Assembly (NCBI GenBank): GCA_021292105.1
Contig: CM037864.1
Coordinates: 47,256,094-47,320,093 of the forward strand
Origin: Anadara kagoshimensis
Taxonomy: Eukaryota > Mollusca > Bivalvia > Arcoida > Arcidae
Reading direction: 5' to 3'
Length of the DNA stretch: 64,000 nt
The notes below the pieces were generated by a model. The model saw only the letters and a list, made by a program, of their open reading frames with translations. It had not been told where the DNA came from and made no database searches. Every line of letters starts with the position of its first letter. The first letter of the stretch is position 1. Below are positions 11,218 to 20,918 of this stretch, piece after piece. The position numbers were made by a program, and so were the translations under genes.

Positions 11218-13662
11218 TGTTGTGTGTTGGCTAAGGTTGCTCTGGGTATTGTCAGGTTGTGTGTTGGCTAAGGTTGCTCTTGTTATTGTCAGTTTGTGTG
11301 TTGGCTAAGGTTGCTCTTGTTATTGTCAGGTTGTGTGTTGGCTAAGGTTGCTCTGGGTATTGTCAGTTTGTGTGTTGGCTAAGGTTGCTCTTGTTATTGT
11401 CAGGTTGTGTGTTGGCTAAGGTTGCTCTTGTTATTGTCAGGTTGTGTGTTGGCTAAGGTTGTTCTTGTTATTGTCAGGTTGTGTGTCGGCTAAGGTTGCT
11501 CTTGTTATTGTCAGGTTGTGTGTTGGCTAAGGTTGCTCTTGTTATTGTCAGGTTGTGTGTTGGCTAAGGTTGCTCTTGTTATTGTCAGGTTGTGTGTTGG
11601 CTAAGGTTGTTCTTGTTATTGTCAGGTTGTGTGTTGGCTAAGGTTGCTCTGGGTATTGTCAGGTTGTGTGTTGGCTAAGGTTGCTCTGGGTATTGTCAGG
11701 TTGTGTGTTGGCTAAGGTTGCTCTGGGTATTGTCAGGTTGTGTGTTGGCTAAGGTTGCTCTGGGTATTGTCAGGTTGTGTGTTGGCTAAGGTTGCTCTGG
11801 GTATTGTCAGGTTGTGTGTTGGCTAAGGTTGCTCTTGTTATTGTCAGGTTGTGTGTTGGCTAAGGTTGCACTTGTTATTGTCAGGTTGTGTGTTGGCTAA
11901 GGTTGCTCTTGTTATTGTCAGGTTGTGTGTTGGCTAAGGTTGCTCTTGTTATTGTCAGGTTGTGTGTTGGCTAAGGTTGCTCTGGGTATTGTCAGGTTGT
12001 GTGTTGGCTAAGGTTGCTCTTGTTATTGTCAGGTTGTGTGTTGGCTAAGGTTGCTCTTGTTATTGTCAGGTTGTGTGTTGGCTAAGGTTGCTCTTGTTAT
12101 TGCCAGGTTGTGTGTTGGCTAAGGTTGCACTTGTTATTGTCAGGTTGTGTGTTGGCTAAGGTTGCTCTTGTTATTGTCAGGTTGTGTGTCGGCTAAGGTT
12201 GCTCTTGTTATTGTCAGGTTGTGTGTTGGCTAAGGTTGCTCTTGTTATTGTCAGGTTGTGTGTTGGCTAAGGTTGCTCTTGTTATTGTCAGGTTGTGTGT
12301 TGGCTAAGGTTGCTCTTGTTATTGTCAGGTTGTGTGTCGGCTAAGGTTGCTCTTGTTATTGTCAGGTTGTGTGTTGGCTAAGGTTGCACTTGTTATTGTC
12401 AGGTTGTGTGTTGGCTAAGGTTGCTCTTGTTATTGTCAGGTTGTGTGTTGGCTAAGGTTGCACTTGTTATTGTCAGGTTGTGTGTCGGCTAAGGTTGCTC
12501 TTGTTATTGCCAGGTTGTGTGTTGGCTAAGGTTGCTCTTGTTATTGTCAGGTTGTGTGTTGGCTAAGGTTGCACTTGTTATTGTCAGGTTGTGTGTTGGT
12601 TAAGGTTGCTCTTGTTATTGTCAGGTTGTGTGTTGGCTAAGGTTGCACTTGTTATTGTCAGGTTGTGTGTTGGCTAAGGTTGCACTTGTTATTGTCAGGT
12701 TGTGTGTTGGCTAAGGTTGCTCTTGTTATTGTCAGGTTGTGTGTTGGTTAAGGTTGCTCTTGTTATTGTCAGGTTGTGTGTTGGCTAAGGTTGCTCTGGG
12801 TATTGCCAGGTTGTGTGTTGGCTAAGGTTGCTCTTGTTATTGCCAGGTTGTGTGTTGGCTAAGGTTGCTCTGGGTATTGCCAGGTTGTGTGTTGGCTAAG
12901 GTTGCTCTTGTTATTGTCAGGTTGTGTGTTGGCTAAGGTTGCACTTGTTATTGTCAGGTTGTGTGTTGGTTAAGGTTGCTCTTGTTATTGTCAGGTTGTG
13001 TGTTGGCTAAGGTTGCACTTGTTATTGTCAGGTTGTGTGTTGGCTAAGGTTGCACTTGTTATTGTCAGGTTGTGTGTTGGCTAAGGTTGCTCTTGTTATT
13101 GTCAGGTTGTGTGTTGGTTAAGGTTGCTCTTGTTATTGTCAGGTTGTGTGTTGGCTAAGGTTGCTCTGGGTATTGCCAGGTTGTGTGTTGGCTAAGGTTG
13201 CTCTTGTTATTGCCAGGTTGTGTGTTGGCTAAGGTTGCTCTGGGTATTGCCAGGTTGTGTGTTGGCTAAGGTTGCTCTTGTTACTGTCAGGTTGTGTGTT
13301 GGCTAAGGTTGCTCTTGTTATTGCCAGGTTGTGTGTTGGCTAAGGTTGCTCTTGTTACTGTCAGGTTGTGTGTTGGCTAAGGTTGTTCTTGTTATTGCCA
13401 AGTTGTGTGTTGGCTAAGGTTGCTCTGGGTATTGCCAGGTTGTGTGTTGGCTAAGGTTGCTCTTGTTACTGTCAGGTTGTGTGTTGGCTAAGGTTGCTCT
13501 TGTTACTGTCAGGTTGTGTGTTGGCTAAGGTTGTTCTTGTTATTGCCAGGTTGTGTGTTGGCTAAGGTTGCTCTGGGTATTGCCAGGTTGTGTGTTGGCT
13601 AAGGTTGCTCTTGTTACTGTCAGGTTGTGTGTTGGCTAATGTTGCTCTTGTTATTGTCAGGT
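11218..13662 (+). repeat. 37 bp minisatellite, about 66 copies
   Basis: Unbroken array of a 37 bp unit whose core is TGTGTTGGCTAAGGTTGC followed by TCTTGTTATTGTCAGGT. Variant units swap CTTGTTATT for CTGGGTATT, CACTTGTTATT, or GTC for GCC. The variants are arranged in longer patterns: a block near 12510-12880 recurs 370 bp (10 units) later. The unit is not a multiple of three and no frame stays open, so it is not coding. The plus strand is strongly G+T-rich. Confidence 0.97.
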
Positions 13663-14774
13663 ATTAATTTTCAGCTGAAACATTAGATTGGATCTATAAC
13701 ACTGTCATATACCTTTTGTTTTAAATTTAATCATAAAATACATTTTTAAAAATGGGTTATGACAATATATACCATTTTTTAAATGTATTTTGTGATTAAA
13801 TTAAAAACAATAATATATGACAACGCTATACCCGACTAGTCTACCAAATAGTGAAATGTTCTAATTTTAATTCCTTTGAAATAAAACATCAAACTTTTGA
13901 AAGAATACATTGAATTGTTTTGAAAATAGCTCATGCTCTACCCATGAAAGTATCATTTCGTAAAAATTCAAAGGTAGCGCATGTTAGTATAACTAGTTAG
14001 ATTTAATTTTACCATAAGCAGCGTAAAGTTTTCTAATCCTTAATCTTCTTCCTTATTAACATTTTATATTTTATATTATCTTAAACAAAATGTTCTTTAA
14101 ATTTGTTACATTTTTTCTACTTTTTATTGATGAATCACTTCAAACTTAAACATATCAGAATTCATTGAAGTGCGTACATTTTATTAGGAACTTTATACCT
14201 ATATATATTTTTAATCTTCGATATACATGCACTTTAATTATTTTTGATTTCGCTTCCTATCTTTATTACAGATATCTATATTTATATATAAGTGTAATAA
14301 TTTATCTAAGATAAATTTTAGGCTGCATGTATATCAGTTATAAAGATATTTCCGCCCGATAATAGACCAGTTGGTGTATTTTTTTGTACGAGGGAATTCA
14401 AAGTTCTAAAGTCCTTTCGTTTTGAAAACCGATGCCGTCAACGGTGTTACAGTGAAGAATTTATAAATAGCATCAAAGCATGCAGAACTGTCGATAAAAT
14501 ATGCCACATAGGGAAAATAACATTTAAATATCATGATGTGCAATAATATTTTTGAGATTTGTGTTCTCAAATTTGTTTCCCTTTGGGTGAATTTTAAACG
14601 TGTGAACCTACCTACGATACTTATACTAAATGAGTGAGCCATGTGAAGCATTTAATATTTCCTTAATTGTACATTTGAGGTATTAAAGGACAAATGGCGT
14701 ACTTACGAGTACACATCTAGCACTTCTGGTTTGAATACGCCTTAATATTGTAAAGGTTTAAAAGTTGTAGATAT
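13663..14774. other. Intergenic, AT-rich
   Basis: About 13720-13810 contains a loose inverted repeat around AATCATAAAATACATTTTTA / AAAATGTATTTTGTGATTAA. Nothing else is recognised. Confidence 0.4.
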
Positions 14775-15430
14775 CAAATCAACAACAAACATACTAATCC
14801 ATGTCCGAATCACAATCCAGAAGCAAAGTAAAAACTTTGGAAGTTAGGTTAGACACGTGAACTTCCACCAGGGAAGTGAGACCGGGTGCTCCGGAAGAGT
14901 AAGCACCTTCTGTTTAGCTAACTACACCCGCCACGTGTGTAATCAAAAACATGGAACTATGAGACGTCACATATATCTAGGCCAATCCTGGACACAGAGA
15001 CATCAAACTTATCAACAATACTGTAATGACGGCCATAAAACTTTTTAGGGCCTCGATAAGCCTATGCTTACAATATCCCTGAGTCAACAATTTATTTGCA
15101 AGCAGCCTACTTAGTTGTTCAAAATCCCCGTATTGGTAACAAGCTCTACGCTAGCGTATTAATTGGGAAACAAATACACCATAAGCAGGAGAAGTAGTTA
15201 TATTGCTGCATAAAAAAGGAAAGTTGACAATAGAAAAATTTAAGTCATCACGTTTGTCATAAAATTTCAAATGTAGCCTTTCGTGTGCGTCATAATTCAG
15301 GTATAAGTCTAAATATGAAGCAGAACTTGAGGAATCAGTCGTGTTTTTTATTTCAAGCTCACTAGGATAGATGACATTTACATTGTCTCCAAAGTTAGGA
15401 CTGTTAAGAGACAATATTTGCAACATATAT
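14775..15430 (-). pseudogene. Penelope-like reverse-transcriptase remnant with 3' tail
   Basis: The minus-strand frame 15426-15151 encodes 91 residues with motifs VIYPSELEIKNTTD, SASYLDLYL, LKFYDKRDDLNFSIVNFPF and SPAYGVFVSQLIR. I recognise these as the segment after the catalytic YxDD region of an RT family common in mollusc and cnidarian genomes; I place it with Penelope-like elements. After QLIR comes a stop codon (TAG) where a Tyr is usual. The frame then continues (RRACYQYGDFEQLSR ... LIEALK) and shifts by one base before FYGRHYSIVDKFDVSVSRI. The 3' tail follows, with GGAGCACCCGG, TTCACGTGTCTAACC and TTAGTATGTTTG. The copy is 5'-truncated near 15430 and dead, but it shows what the dispersed tails elsewhere in the window derive from. 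Confidence 0.78.
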
Positions 15431-15736
15431 ATTTATAGATATATATTTGCAACAGATCATCATCTGTCAAACTAACAATGATTTTTGTCTAAATTATACA
15501 CATCCCATTTTTGTTTCTTAAGTCGGTTGCTTCGTGTTTTGATCGATTGGTTATTGCAAAAAATATCATAGTTACATTTCGCTTTCGTCTGTATTTGTAT
15601 ACTATTGAATTTGTTATCATTAATAGTTCCAATACATGTATATGCAAGATATGCTTTGATTCATATGGTTCCTGTTTCTTTATTATGGTTCAATTGGCTG
15701 TTGCCAAGTACATTTTAACTACAAGTTGGTTGCGAA

Positions 15737-15973
15737 AGAGCCCGTGAGGTGACATGTGTAAAAAGTAATTTCGTATTTTTGAGATAATATTTCAAATATC
15801 CAAATCACATTTCGTAATTCCGAAATGTTTTTCGAAAATTCGAAATACTCATTCAAAAATACGAAAATAAAAATTGCAAATATACGAAATGACTATTTCG
15901 AAAATACGTAATACATATTGCGAATATACGTTAATTTAGCATGTTTTCAAACATGTCACCTTACGGACTCCGT
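15737..15973. mobile_element. MITE with CGTATTTTCGAAATA core, copy 1
   Basis: Ends are inverted: GAGCCCGTGAGGTGACATGT at the left and ACATGTCACCTTACGGACTC at the right. The interior consists of repeated, partly palindromic AATTTCGTATTTTTGA / TTCGAAAATACGAAAT words. A related element lies at 18277-18613. No coding capacity. Confidence 0.72.
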
Positions 15974-17327
15974 ATTTTTCGTATATTTTAAAATTATTTT
16001 TTATGAATGTAATTATTTAAAAATAAAATAAGTCAACCTGTGTGTCGATCTTGTGTGTACTGACATTTACTGAGTTACGGATTACTCATCATCCGTCAAC
16101 AAAGATAATAACGCATTTCATGCGTGAAATTTTGATTACTTTACAGTATGATTCATTGTAGAACTCCCACGCCTTTACAATAAATGACTCGAAAGTGGAC
16201 CGTTAATTTCAGTTAAACTCCCTTTGAAAATTGAAAGTTTAACTGACAAAGTGATTTGTGTTATAACGGATTATCAATATCAGATAGTTACTCCAAATGT
16301 GTTTTAACCGTAATCTACAATAATTCTTTAGAAACGTTTAAACTATATATATGATTAATGTTTATTTAAGATCTGCTAAGATAGAAAGGTTAAACTAGTG
16401 ATGGACTGATCTTCGTATCCCTTTCCCAAAATGCTGTGAACCCCAAACACTTTCCTATATTATTCCAAAACAAAAAAACAAACACTCTTTCCTTATAGGG
16501 CTGTTTAATGTTTAGATTCTGATTTGCATATGAAACGATAACGCTTTTACTGTGACCAAAGCATTACATGTATATTCAATCTATATTCAAACAATAGACT
16601 GACATGTGTGCTATGGTGATCAGTACCATTGTTTTAAGGTTGAACAAGGAATAGGATAAAATAGAATTCTTATTTAGTTTTGAATAAAGTGTAACAATTA
16701 TAAGATATAGCTACAATAGCGAAAGTATGACATATGCAGTATATCTTCAATACAACCCGACGGTTCCACTCTCATATTGGGAATTCCCCTTTGTATCTTA
16801 AAGTGGCGCCAGTTTTTTTCAATTCACTTTGCTTTTGTTATCACTTAATCAGTGATAGTATTTGTTTGATTTCAGCAGTTCAACGGGTTTCAATGGTATA
16901 AATTTTAAATAGAAGTTGAAAAGTATGTTTTGATTACATTTTATGAAATGTCTATTAGAAGCCCCGCAAGAAATTTCACCCAAATCCAAAAAGAATACTA
17001 CACTTATTTTGTTCTTATTTCTCGAAAACAGAAAAGTGTACAACAAAAGGATATTTATCTGTATAAAGGTTGTTCGTGTATTCAAGGGTCAATTTTAGCA
17101 AGTGTTATTGCAAAAAGATGAACAATTCTTCCAATTCCAATCATCATACTGCTGTTGTTCAATGTTTACACCAAGGCGGCTTCAAGGTTCAACAACTACA
17201 TTTAGACGAACTTTGATGATTTGTAAACCATTTATAAATATGATATTTATCTATAAATACACAACTATGATGAGCGTAGCAGTTTGTTTTATTTTTCTAA
17301 AGATCTGGTATTCTTGCGTTTTTTACA
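15974..17327. other. Intergenic, nothing recognised
   Basis: AT-rich; short open frames around 16849-17121 overlap on both strands and show no family features. Confidence 0.4.
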
Positions 17328-17655
17328 ACCACTGCGGTAGCTCAGTCGGTAGAGTGCTCACTCCATACGTGGGAGGTTGTGGGTTCGAACCCCAGCCGGG
17401 TCTGACCCAAGACTTGAAACTGGGTAGTGACTGTTCTTTCGCCAAGCACTCGGCATTACGAAACGAGTCACGTTTTTTCGGATGGGGACTTGAAATAAAC
17501 TAGGTCCAGTGTCATGGTGGGTTTGGTACGCTAAAGAACACTGCTGTATCATGACATCAGCACAGGCAAAATTGCTGCACTTTCGCCTACAGCTGGCGAC
17601 GTCTCGATATAAGTGAAATATTATTGACGGGACGTTAAACACTACTCAACTCAGC
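17328..17655 (+). mobile_element. tRNA-headed SINE, forward copy
   Basis: The head (about 17331-17405) has an A box TAGCTCAGTCGGTAGAGTG and a B box GGGTTCGAACCCC, as in RNA polymerase III promoters of tRNA-derived SINEs. The acceptor arms do not pair well, so it is not a functional tRNA. The body runs through GTGACTGTTCTTTCGCC to a conserved 3' tail, GTCTCGATATAAGTGAAATA then GGGACGTTAAACACT. This organisation resembles the V-SINE/RUDI type known in molluscs; the family name is not certain. Confidence 0.82.
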
Positions 17656-18276
17656 TCTGCATCTTTTTACGTCAGATCAACATTACGAAGCCATTTACGA
17701 GATGAGACATTCTTAAATTGATGTCAATGAACCACTCGCGATCGTGCATTCCACAAATAACTTGGATCCATGAAGCGTTTTATCATCAGCAGAATGTAAA
17801 GGAAAAACTGAGTTTATAAAGATTTGAGTAATAGAGCCGAATTGTTAAAGCTATTACAGAATTACCACATTAAGAGATAAGTAAGTCATTATATAGTTGT
17901 TAACATGGTATTTACATTTTATTGCTCAACACAAAAATAAAAAGAATAATCATCATCATATGATACTTACAATACATGACAACTAATTATATATAAACAG
18001 ACAACAATAAAAAATAAACTTAAACATTACACACGGGATTTTACAGCTTAAATAAGCCAAATTATTGATCAAAAAATATGGGACAACATACATGACAAAT
18101 TAAATAAGAATCATAATTGAAAAATAAAACTACAAAAATGTCGTAATTAACAAGACATACTACTATTGTAGCTTTTTACATAGCAGGTGCCAACAATGAT
18201 GTAAAGACCAAAAATGTAACTAGTTTACAAAGAAACGTATTAGGTACCAAACTGTACTGAATGTGTTTGAAATACT
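17656..18276. other. Intergenic, nothing recognised
   Basis: AT-rich sequence between the SINE and the second MITE. Confidence 0.4.
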
Positions 18277-18613
18277 ACAGAGCCCGTAATGTGACATGTG
18301 TAAAGATTCGCAATATAGTTAATTCGTATTAGCAATAGTTGTTTCGTATTTTTGAAATAATATTACCTATATTTAAATACTAATTCGAAATACTGTTTTC
18401 GAAATTCGAATTACTTTTTTGAAAATACGAAATACCTATTTGGAATAAACAAAACAACCATTACTGTGATGATATACACATTAATAATTCGAATTTTGAA
18501 ATAGGTCTTGTGAATATGCGGAATAGTATTGTATTGTGCAAAATACGAAATAACATTTCGGAAATATGAAATACATGTAATTTGATTGGCTCATGTCACC
18601 TTACTGGATCCGT
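18277..18613. mobile_element. MITE with CGTATTTTCGAAATA core, copy 2
   Basis: Ends CAGAGCCCGTAATGTGACAT / CTCATGTCACCTTACTGGAT are inverted and match copy 1 at 15737-15973. The interior again has ATTTCGTATTTTTGAAATA and TTCGAAATAC words, with more divergence and about 100 bp of extra length. Confidence 0.68.
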
Positions 18614-18883
18614 AGAATTAACGTGCCTTGGTTTTATATTATAACAAGTCTATTTTACGTAGCACAAGACGGGTATACAAATTAAATAGAAGTTAATAGA
18701 ATTAAATAGAAAGTATAAATAACAGTCAATATGACGTTTAAATTGATATAAAACAAAAGAACACAAAAAATGAATTATTCATGCAAAAAATGCAAATTTT
18801 GAAATACAATGTAGTTGCGTTGCGTGTAGTGTGTAATGGTGATGTTATGATTATGAAACACTTGGTAAATGGATTATCACAGA

Positions 18884-18889
18884 TTTAAT
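18884..18889 (-). terminator. Possible poly(A) signal ATTAAA for gene B
   Basis: ATTAAA on the minus strand, only about 22 nt beyond the gene B stop. A 3' UTR this short would be unusual; no AATAAA is seen in the next 250 bases. Confidence 0.15.
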
Positions 18890-18910
18890 GTCATAATGTG
18901 GGAACTTATA

Positions 18911-19652
18911 TCAATGTCGTTCGACCATAGATGATTTTGCCAGTAATTCGCTTTCTGTAGGAAGATTTATGGTTGAACAACTTGAGACATTTTGGCGAGT
19001 AATAGGACATTTTGTGTCATACTCCTGGATAACTTTGTTCATCCAATCTATCATTGTCCATAGTGGTATAAATAGTGTATCTGATGGATAGGAACCCTTT
19101 AAGTTGGTCCCAATTCCAGCAAGTTTATAATCACCTGCAAGTCCCAAAAACAATGGTGATCCGTCCAACAACATCTTTTTATTGGCAGCTTTTTTACCTT
19201 TTGCCTTCACACAAAGGTAATTTGCATTAGAACATTTTGGACGGATCTTACCATATCTGGATTTCAATTTTGTCCACGGTTTTCTCCCGTTCATTCTAGT
19301 TGTAAAAGTAGATTTTAGAATAATTCTTGAAATGGTGTCAAATTGATTAACATTCATCAAACAAATCGGATAACCTTCATCCTCTGCTTCTAAATGTAGA
19401 AGAGCTACGTTGTACTGTCCCATCCCAATACTTCCAAGTGGATGACGAATAACGTGGTGGACTTTACGAAGTCCCTTAGCTCTTCCAACCTTAATTTTAA
19501 GGTCTTGCTTGACTGTCTCTTGTTGCACACCTTTGACAGCGTTACCAGGAACTAAAGCCCAGTTGTCATGGATAAGTATGCCACTGAACTGCGGTACTCT
19601 GTTGTCATCCAAAACGGTCACATGTTTCTTGATGATGGCTTTCATGCCAGCT
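18911..19652 (-). CDS. Gene B, last exon: non-catalytic trypsin-like (S1) domain
   Basis: Acceptor tgtttcag then AGCTGGCATG; stop TGA at 18913-18911; 246 residues (755-1000). S1 landmarks: FSGILIHDNWALVPGNAV (about 776-793), HHVIRHPLG, QYNVALLHL (834-841), YPICLM, LLDGSPLFLG (915-924) and LFIPLWTMIDWMNKVI. At the catalytic positions there is Asn 791 instead of His, Asn 835 instead of Asp and Gly 918 instead of Ser, the same three changes as in gene A. The domain is Lys/Arg-rich (GKKAANKK, GRKPWTKLKSR). The protein ends ...MVERH, close to ...RPERH in gene A. The upstream open frame (to 19729) is intron read-through. Likely role: binding or scaffolding rather than proteolysis. Confidence 0.85.
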
Positions 19653-20204
19653 CTGAAACAAGCGAAATACAAATAATACATAATTAATAATACATTTAGG
19701 ATATCGTTAAATAATTTGAGTATAAACACTAGAATTTTCGACGAATGAGAAATGCCTCCGATACAGTATTTGTAAACTCAATACTATTTTAAAGAATTAT
19801 TTTTGTTTATATTCAAAACAATTCACTAATATGAGGACCTTGACCTTGTGAACTTAATAAGTTCAAAGTCATTCCACAACCGACAACCTTTCAACCGTCC
19901 TTGTTTATAAACGAAGCAAGGTCTTATGAACCAGACACCGTTTTGAAACATATTTGCTCAGGTATCGTAATTTATCAGATATGACCTGAATGACATGACT
20001 TTACAGACACAGAAACGGACAAAAAAACAACAACGAACAAATAGACAGACACACAAACAAACAGACAAATAGACAGACACACAAACAAACAGACAAATAG
20101 ACAGACACACAAACAAACAGACACATAGACAAATTAGGAATTTTATAACATTATAAACCGCCTTTACTTTGCATTGTTCTGAAGTTACACACTCAGGTAC
20201 TCAC
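19653..20204 (-). other. Gene B intron between linker and protease-homologue exons
   Basis: 552 bp with GT/AG ends. It contains the 28 bp tandem repeat at 20041-20130. Confidence 0.8.
20041..20130. repeat. 28 bp tandem repeat, about 3 copies
   Basis: Unit ACAGACACACAAACAAACAG plus ACAAATAG, repeated three times with the last unit slightly changed (ACACATAG). Confidence 0.9.
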
Positions 20205-20323
20205 CTTCCACTATACCTGGATATTTTGTGGTTTGGTACATCATTACATACTAACGAAGTACTCTCCTGTTTCAACGTAGACTTTGCAGCACATGTCAGT
20301 TCTTCAGTTTGTAAATCCATCAA
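20205..20323 (-). CDS. Gene B, linker exon completing the LRRCT cap
   Basis: Acceptor atatttgtag|TTGATGG, donor GGAAG|GTGAGT; 119 nt, phase 0 in and phase 2 out, residues 715-753 plus a split Arg. Cys 725 (EELTC) is the fourth LRRCT cysteine; Cys 740 (LVCNDVP) lies in the linker. Two residues longer than the equivalent exon of gene A. Confidence 0.87.
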
Positions 20324-20689
20324 CTACAAATATAAAACATTGAACTGAAATATATATCAGCAAAATAAAATTGTATATAATAACAGAATAATGCATGCAT
20401 TTACGTTTGTGTAGCTGATGATGCCATATTTTCAATATATAATCAGAAGGCTCATAGACTGTCGTTTCCTGGTTATTCTGAAAGGACCTGACTTGTTTTA
20501 GATTGTTTAGTCTTTTGAATATTGTATCTTAAATCGAAGCTCTACTTGGCATTTGCTAATAGGACCAATAACAGATCAACAGAAAAAAGAAAACAAGACG
20601 ACATACCGTAATACCACTTGATGTAATTAATCACAAGGTCGTCAATTTTCGTCTGACATCATATGTTAACAATAGTAATATATCATGAA

Positions 20690-20830
20690 AATTGTGTGAA
20701 AGTTTCATGAAAATCGATTGAAGGGTTTAGGAGGGGTTGTGGATAAGAGGTAGGTACCCTAAGGTGTAACGGAAGGACGGACGGACACCCCTATCACTAT
20801 ATACCCCCACTTTTTAAGCGGGGTATAAGC
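20690..20830. repeat. Dispersed-repeat tail with GGAC run and hairpin
   Basis: Reads AGTTTCATGAAAATCGATTG, then GGAAGGACGGACGGACA and a hairpin ATACCCCCACTTTTT / GCGGGGTATAA. This composition is typical of 3' ends of interspersed repeats in mollusc genomes. It lies in the gene B intron 20324-20918; the class is not determined. Confidence 0.5.
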
Positions 20831-20918
20831 TGTGTAGTCTCAGAATTTATAGGGCACTCGCTATCAAAATTGTTTTAACAATCAATGGTATGTAATCAGA
20901 CTTTATAAATTTTCTCAC

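Noticed and set aside
11218-13662. CRISPR-like array
   Set aside because: The 37 bp units are contiguous with no unique spacers, and the sequence is eukaryotic; it is a minisatellite.
14857-15048. 63-codon frame in the retroelement tail (similar frame at 56297-56479 on the other strand)
   Set aside because: Antisense to the RT remnant and its 3' tail; the similarity reflects shared repeat sequence, not a conserved protein.
17331-17405. Functional tRNA gene
   Set aside because: A and B boxes are present but the acceptor stem does not pair, and the sequence continues into a SINE body with a second copy at 8305-8545.
17102-17503. 133-codon plus-strand protein
   Set aside because: Its 3' half is the SINE head; there are no family features.
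18911-19729. Gene B last exon starting at the ATG at 19729 with a hydrophobic leader
   Set aside because: The first 26 residues are intron read-through; a good acceptor at 19653-19654 and phase match with gene A place the exon start at 19652.
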